Source: Chlorocebus sabaeus
Lineage: Eukaryota > Chordata > Mammalia > Primates > Cercopithecidae
Direction of reading: 5' to 3'
Assembly: GCF_047675955.1 (NCBI RefSeq)
Contig: NC_132909.1
Coordinates: 42,769,931-42,833,930, forward strand
DNA: 64,000 nucleotides
Positions 57,893 to 64,000 of the stretch are shown piece after piece (the first letter of the stretch is position 1; every line of letters begins with the position of its first letter). The notes below the pieces were generated by a model, which ran no database searches, was not told the DNA's origin, and saw nothing but the letters and a program-made list of their open reading frames with translations. The position numbers and the translations under genes were made by a program.

Positions 57893-58180
57893 AACCTGGT
57901 GCAGTGGCTCACGTCTGTAATACCAGCGCTATGGGAGGCTGATGTGAATCACTTGAGGTCAGGAGTTCAAGGCCAGCCTGACCAAGATGGTGAAACCTCT
58001 CTCTACTAAAATTACAAAAAGTTAGCCAGTCATGGTCATCGGCAGCTGTAATCCCAACTACTCAGGAGGCCAAGGCATGAGAATTTCTTGAATCCAGGAA
58101 GCGGAGGTTGCAGTAAGCCAAGATTGTACCACTGCACTCTGGCCTGGGCGACAGAGCGAGACTCTGTTTCAAAAAAAAAA
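57893..58180 (+). mobile_element. Alu
   Basis: Plus-strand Alu in the intron upstream of the finger exon; the counterpart of the Alu cut by the window start (1-247). 57,561-57,892 is intron with nothing else recognised. Confidence 0.88.
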
Positions 58181-58205
58181 TAATAATAATAGAATAAATT
58201 GCCAA

Positions 58206-58510
58206 CAAGGCATAATGGCTCATGCCTCATGCCTGTAATTCCAGCAATTTGGGAGGGCAAAGCAGGAGGATCATCTGAGGTCAGGAGTTTGAGACCAGCC
58301 TGAACAACACGGTAAAACCCCATTTCTACTAAAATACAAAAAAAATTAGCCAGGCGTGGTAACAGGTACCTGTAATCCTAGCTACTTTGGAGGCTGAGGC
58401 AGGAGAATTGTTTCAACTGTGAAGGTAGAGAATGTAGCGAGCAAAGATCATGCCACTGCACTCCAGACTGGGTAAGAGTGAGACTCTGTCTCACACACAC
58501 ACACAAAAAT
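58206..58510 (+). mobile_element. Alu with CA tail
   Basis: Counterpart of 258-563. Confidence 0.88.
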
Positions 58511-59082
58511 GTAAATTGCGCCAACTCCTGGTTTCCTTTTTAAAAAACAATGTATGTACATTGGTGCATACATCTTTATTTCTGTCTTCTAGGGGCTTTT
58601 TTAGACACCAGATAATGTGTCCCATGACATAAAATGCTGAAAACAATGGTGATATACATTGGAATGACAGTTTGCTGCGTCTAAAGGTAAATTATAGAGA
58701 AGCAGAGAAACTGCAGTACTCCAAACAGGGAATGGGTGTAGCAAGTGATAGCAAGTGATTACTGACTATTGAGAAGAAATACAAATAAGCTGATTTAACT
58801 AAACAATAAACACAAAATTTTAGACAAGATTCATCCTAAAAACATGTTTGAGAAATTCCCAGATTCTCTAGCCAAGACAATTGATTTCAGACTACACCAG
58901 GACAAAGCTATATTATAAAGATTGTAACAGGTAGCTTTTTGTTAATTTCCAAATCTCTATCAAAGATTGTAATGTATACCAAATATTAAAACAACATGGC
59001 CCCATCAAAAAAATTATAAAATTTTCAAAAGCATCCACAAAAAGTATATAAAGTAATTTTTAAAATTCCAAATGAATTGAAC

Positions 59083-59380
59083 AGCCCAGTGTTGGTGGCT
59101 CATTCCTGTAATCCCAACACACTGGGAGATCAAGGTAGGAAAATCACATGAGGTCAGGAGTTTGAGACCAGCCTGGCCAACATGGTGAAACCCTGTATCT
59201 ACTAAAAATACAAAAATTAGCTGGGCATGGTGGTATGTGCTTGTAATCCCAGCTACTTGAAAGGCTGACACAGGAGAATTGCTTGAACCTGGGCGGGGAA
59301 GGTTGCAGTGAGTGGAGACTGTACCACTGCACTGCAGCCTGGGCAACAGAGCAACACTGTCTCAAAAATAAAATAAAAAA
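59083..59380 (+). mobile_element. Alu
   Basis: Counterpart of 1,140-1,440. Confidence 0.9.
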
Positions 59381-59535
59381 GGCCAGGCATGGTGGCTGAT
59401 GCCTGTAAACCCAGCACTTTAGGAGGCTGAGATGGGTGGATCATTTGAGGTCAGCAGTTCAAGATCAGCCTGGCTGAGATCGCACCACTGCACTCCAGCC
59501 TTGGTGACAGAAAAAGACTCTGTATGAGAAAAAAA
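59381..59535 (+). mobile_element. Alu with internal deletion
   Basis: Counterpart of 1,448-1,766 that has lost about 150 bp of its middle. Confidence 0.85.
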
Positions 59536-59805
59536 AAAAGATAAACCCAGACAACTACTGAAAATCAGAAAAATGAGAATAAAAAGAAATACTAAAATAC
59601 CAAAAAACCAAAAATTGTGGATATAAAAAATACAAAAAATAACTGAAAAATTTATTAAAAGAAAATATGATGTAAACATGCAAAACTGTATAAACAAACT
59701 TAGATACACACAAATATATTTATAACAAACACACATATAAGCAAAATTTCAAAAATCACATAATGATGTTCCATTTATAAGCATAGTCACGTGAGATAAC
59801 CAGTG

Positions 59806-60100
59806 AATTTTTTTTTTTAGACAGAGTTTCACTCCTGTTGCCCAAGCTGGAGTGCAATGATGTAACCTCAGCTCACTGCAACCTCTGCCTCCAGGGTTCA
59901 AGCGATTCTCCTGTATCAGCCTCACGAGTAGCTGGGATTACAGGCGTGCACCACCATGCCTGGCTAATTTTTTCTTTTTTAGTAGAAACAGGGTTTCACC
60001 ATGTTAGCCAGGCTTGTCTCGAACTTCTGACCTCAGGTGGTCTGCCCGCCTCGGGCTCCCAAAATGCTGGGATTACAGGCATGAGCCACTGCGCCTGACA
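59806..60100 (-). mobile_element. Alu
   Basis: Minus-strand Alu flanked by ACCAGTGAATTT. The left copy near 2,085 is the empty site, so it is younger than the duplication. Confidence 0.92.
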
Positions 60101-60710
60101 CCAGTGAATTTATTTAAAACATTTTTGCACCTCAGAAAAAAACTGTGATATTGCTAAAGTTATTTAAAAAAAAAACAAATGAAAAACAAAAAAGGCCGTC
60201 AAATGGGAATAATGCCATCAGCAAAATTGTACTACCTGGGCAATAGAGACTTAGTTTCAAAAAAAAAAAAAAAAAAAAAGATGGTACATAAAAACTTTTA
60301 AAGTGATTTTATAAAATATAAGAAACAATATGTAAATCTGCATAAATCTGATAATAGATATACCATATAAAATAATTTTTATATGAATAAACTGTAAAAT
60401 ATAGAGGCATAGTTTTTGTATTCAATTGAAGTTATGAGATTGAAATATATTGTTTTAATTTTAAGATGTATATAATCTCCAGTTTTCAAGATGATTACAA
60501 AGGTAATATGTATAGAAAGTATGCAAAAGGAGATAAAAAAATAATGAAAGCATGACAGTACAAAATTAAATGAAAATTAAGAAAGTAAAACAGGAGATGA
60601 GAAGACTATAACTATTAGAAACACGTAAAATAACAATCTAACCGGTAATAACAACTTCATTTCTTTAATCATTGTAAATATGAATTAATTAAACTACTTA
60701 ATAAAATCAA

Positions 60711-60965
60711 AGGTAATCTTAGGACTTTGGAAGGCCAAGGTAGGCTGATCAATTGATCCCGTGAGTTTAAGGCCAGCCTGGGCAACAGGGCAAAACTCTG
60801 TCTCTACAAAAAATACAGAAAACCTAGCTGACTGTGATGGCACATACTTGTAACCCAGCTGTTTGAGAGGCTAAAATGAAAGGATCATCTGAGTTTTGGA
60901 GGTTTGGGCAGCAGTGAATCATGCAAATCAGCCTGGTTGACAGAGTGAGACCCTATCTCAAAATT
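60711..60965 (+). mobile_element. Old Alu
   Basis: Diverged plus-strand Alu lacking its first bases. Confidence 0.75.
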
Positions 60966-60971
60966 AAATGA

Positions 60972-61270
60972 GGCCGGGCGTGGTGGCTCATGCCTGTAAT
61001 CCTAGCACTTTGGGAGGCAGAGGTGGGCAGATCACCTGAGGTCAGGAGTTTAAGACAAGCTTGGCCATCATGGTGGAACCCCGTCTCTACTGAAAATACA
61101 AAAAAATTAGCCAGGTGTGGTGACAGGTGCCTGTAATCCCAGCTACTTGGGGGGCTGAGGCAGGAGAATTGCTTGAACTCGGGAGGCGCAGGTTGCAGTG
61201 AGCTCACGCCATCGCACTCCAGCCTGGGCAACAAGAGTGAAACTCCATCTCAAAATAAATAAATACATTT
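60972..61270 (+). mobile_element. Alu
   Basis: Plus-strand Alu with an AAAT tail, directly after the old Alu. Confidence 0.92.
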
Positions 61271-61764
61271 AAAAAAAAAAGCTATAGAATGCCTCAGTGG
61301 TTTCTTTAAAAGCATACAGTATGCTGCATACAAGAGATTCATTGTAGCATTGAGTCAAATAGGCTGAAAGTAACAGAAGGAAAAAAATGTGTATTTCATA
61401 AAAATAGTAACCACAATTGAGTGAGGTGGTCATGATTGTATTAGACATAATATGCTATAGGTCAAGTACTACCATTAGACAAAGAATGATATTATATTAT
61501 GGCAAAGTGAGTTAATTTACCAGGAATCTGTAACTATATTATTTATCTATCTATATGTATATGTGTACATAGCATCAGGGCTCCAAAATATAAAAAGCAA
61601 ATACTGACAAAAGTGAAGCAAGACATACATAGCAACATAATAATTGTAGACATCAAGACCCCATTTGCAATAATAGAAAATTCAGAGAAAAAATGAGAAA
61701 CAGAAAACTTAGGAAACATTATAGACCATATTATTTCGCATACAGAGGAATACTTGAGAGTGCA

Positions 61765-62130
61765 TAATTTTTAAAGAAAAATAATTTATTTGGCTCACGG
61801 TTTGGCAGACTATAAGAAGTGTGTGCCAGCATCTGCTTCTGGTGAGGGTCTCAGGAAACTTACAATCATGGTGGAAGGTAAAGAGTAACTGGACATACTA
61901 TATGGTAAGAGACAGAGAAAGTGTGAGGTGAAGGAGTCAGGTTCTTTTAATGAACCAGCTGTCATTGAATTAATAAGAGTGTAAAGTTTTGGTTACAAAG
62001 AGAATGTACCATGCCATTCATGAGCAATTTGCCTCCATGACACAAATATGTCCCACCAGATCCCACATCCAGCATTGAGGATTCATTTTGCAGCATGAGG
62101 TCTGGAGAACACGGACATGCAAATAATACT
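61765..62130 (-). mobile_element. MaLR LTR (MST/THE1-type)
   Basis: Reads on the plus strand as the reverse complement of an MST-like LTR: GGCTCACGGTTTGGCAGACT, then CAGCATCTGCTTCTGGTGAG, then CATGAGGTCTGGAG. The end is incomplete. Confidence 0.75.
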
Positions 62131-62253
62131 ATAGACCAACTAGGCTTCACAGACACATGCAAAACTCTCCAGTCAAAACTAAGATAATACACAATATTCT
62201 TATTTGCATCTGGTATATTCTGTTAGGACACATACCAAGTTTTACTAAATTTA

Positions 62254-62550
62254 AAAGTACTGACTGGGTGTGGGTGCAGTGGATCTTGCCTATAATCCTA
62301 ACACTTTGGGAGACCTAGGTAAGAGAATCCATTAGGGCCGAAAGTTTGAGACCAGCCTGGACAACATAGTGAGATCCCAACACTACAAACAAGCAAACAA
62401 TTAACCAGACATGGTAGTGCATGACTGTAGTCAAAGCTACTCATAAAACAAAGGTGAAAGGATCACTTGAGCCCAGGAAGCTGAGGCTATAGTGAGCCAA
62501 AAATATGCCACGGCACTCCAGCCTCGGTGTTGGTAAGATCTTGTCTTAAA
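62254..62550 (+). mobile_element. Old Alu
   Basis: Strongly diverged plus-strand Alu (AluJ-like). Confidence 0.7.
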
Positions 62551-62991
62551 ATAACAATAAATCAATTTTAAAACACTAAAATTATACATTGTGTGTTTTC
62601 TAACAAAAATTGAATGACACTAGGAATTAAAAGCAAAAGGCAAACTGGCAAATTCAAAAATATGTGAATATAAAACACACTCTTCAACATATTCTCGCTT
62701 AGGGGTCAAAAAATTTTATTCTTCACAGATGTCAATACAACCCACAGTTAAAAGCTACAGTAACATAAACAATGTGATACTGACACAAAGATAAACAGAT
62801 GAAAGACCAGAATAGAGAGCTCAGAAATGAACCCTTCTACATATGATAAAATGATCTTTCAAAAAGTTGCCATGAGTACAAAATAGAGAAAAGTAATCTC
62901 TTCAAAAAATGATGCTGAAAACTGAATATCAACACTGATAAAATAAAGTTGGATTATTTTCTTGAATGACACAAATATACAAATATACATT

Positions 62992-63277
62992 TTTTGAGAC
63001 GGAGTCCTGCCATGTTGCCCAGGCTCAAGTGCAGTGGCGTGCTCTTGGCTCACTGCAAGCTCCGCCTCCCGGGCTCACCATTCTCCAGCCTCAGCCTCCC
63101 GAGTAGCTGGGACTACAGGCGCCCGCCACCATGCCTGCCTAATTTTTTTTGTATTTTTGGTAGAGACAGGGTTTCGCCATGTTAGCCAGGATGGTTTCGA
63201 TCTCCCGACCTCGTGATCCTCCCACCTCTGCCTCCCAAAGTGCTGGGATTACAGGCGTGAGCCACTGCTCCCGGCCC
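62992..63277 (-). mobile_element. Alu
   Basis: Minus-strand Alu in L1 sequence, flanked by CAAATATACATTTTT-like and AAAATATATTTT-like sequence. Confidence 0.9.
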
Positions 63278-63342
63278 AAAAATATATTTTAAACAAAATA
63301 CTTAGACATAACTAACAAGACTATTAGAAAAGATACAGGAAA

Positions 63343-63650
63343 GCCGGGCGCAGTGGCTCACACCTGTAATCCCAGCACTTTGAGAGGCAGAGGCGGGCAG
63401 ATAACCTGAGGTCAGGAGTTCAAGATCAGCCTGGGCAACACGGTGAAACTCCGTCTCTACTAAAAATACAAAATTAGCCGGGCATGGTGGCACATGCCTG
63501 TAATCCCAACTCCTCGGGAGGCTGAGGCAGGAGAATCGCTTGAACCTCGGAGGCGGAGGATGCGGTGAGCTGAGATTGTGCCATTGCACTCCAGCCTGGG
63601 AAAAAAGAGTAAATCTGCGTCTCACCGAAAAGAAAAAAAAAAGAAAGAAA
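63343..63650 (+). mobile_element. Alu
   Basis: Plus-strand Alu with a GAAA-type tail; GATACAGGA/AATACAGGA flank it. Confidence 0.92.
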
Positions 63651-64000
63651 GAAAAAATACAGGAGAAAGACACGACATTGGTCTTGGCACCATTTTCTTA
63701 GATACGACATTAAATGCATGAGCAACAAATACAAGAACAGAAAAGTCTGACTACACTAGACATCAAAATTTCTATACATCAAAAGAAAATTCCAAAGTGG
63801 CAACTTCCCTTAGAAAATGGATGAAAACATTTGCAAATTTCATGTGAAGGAAGTTAATAATCACAATAAATAAACAACTGTTTAAACAATAAAGTTGAAT
63901 AACTTGATTTAGAAATGAACAAAAAAAATTTCATCAAAAAACTACACAAATGGGAAAAAGCATTTGAAAGAATGCACAAAAATACTGATTTGTAGAGAAA

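Larger units (their letters stand above)
58206..61690. repeat. Segmental duplication A, right copy
   Basis: Direct copy of 258-4,150. It lies 0.65 kb upstream of the finger exon on that exon's strand, which predicts the same exon just left of the window for the other copy. The matching non-Alu parts (58,511-59,082, 59,536-59,805 and 60,101-60,710) contain no gene. Confidence 0.85.
62590..64000 (+). mobile_element. Old L1 ORF2 fragment, plus strand
   Basis: The stretches 62,590-62,991, 63,278-63,342 and 63,651-64,000 resemble the C-terminal part of L1 ORF2 with many stops (GACACAAAGATAAACAGATG, then AGAATAGAGAGCTCAGAAAT). Interrupted by two Alus and cut by the window end. Confidence 0.65.

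Noticed and set aside
1..64000. CRISPR arrays, operons, tRNA or rRNA genes
   Set aside because: The repeats are Alu, L1, LTR and microsatellite types of a primate genome; I saw no cloverleaf with A/B boxes outside Alu-type sequence and no rRNA sequence.

Overview
This is primate nuclear DNA, most likely from an Old World monkey (macaque/baboon type). Several young Alu elements carry the cercopithecine AluY variants GATCCGGCC (for GATCGCGCC) and ACTAGCCGGGCGAGG (for ATTAGCCGGGCGTGG). The KRAB zinc-finger (KZFP) exons, solo LTR7 copies and nested duplications look like the ZNF91-type clusters found at human 19p12. That placement is inference; no alignment could be run.

Layout. 0-14.5 kb holds the 5' half of a minus-strand KZFP: a 127-nt KRAB-A exon (11,618-11,744) and a KRAB-B exon (10,485-10,581) with a one-base insertion and an early stop. 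Its finger exon must lie left of the window. 14.9-19.35 kb is endogenous-retrovirus debris: a minus-strand integrase fragment, a palindromic class I element and two solo LTR7s. 19.5-19.76 kb is a plus-strand KZFP promoter and first exon (two CCAAT boxes, ATG directly before the splice donor). No plus-strand KRAB or finger exon follows it.

23.7-48.1 kb is a tandem duplication: unit 1 is D1 (23.7-34.05), an unmatched stretch, then D2 (38.2-41.5); unit 2 is D1' (41.5-45.4) then D2' (45.45-48.1). Unit 1 has been invaded by a 5'-inverted (twin-primed) L1 with two Alus inside it, and by further Alus. 48.85-50.6 kb is a minus-strand ERV with gag/protease/RT remnants. 50.75-52.5 kb is an inverted copy of 6.4-9.3 kb. 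53.3-53.8 kb is an HMGN2 retrocopy with a complete 90-codon ORF and perfect target-site duplications. 55.2-57.56 kb is the finger exon of a second minus-strand KZFP, with eight intact C2H2 fingers, cut short by an 11-nt deletion and then by two Alu insertions. 58.2-61.7 kb, upstream of that exon, is a direct copy of 0.26-4.15 kb, so its KRAB exons should lie right of the window.

Function. KZFPs normally bind DNA through the fingers and recruit TRIM28 through KRAB to silence transposons. Here the parts are scattered: a promoter without KRAB, KRAB exons without a promoter, and a truncated finger exon. Most of the remaining sequence is Alu, L1 and ERV. I found no tRNA, rRNA, CRISPR or convincing new protein-coding system. 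The notable content is how this gene cluster was broken and rebuilt.
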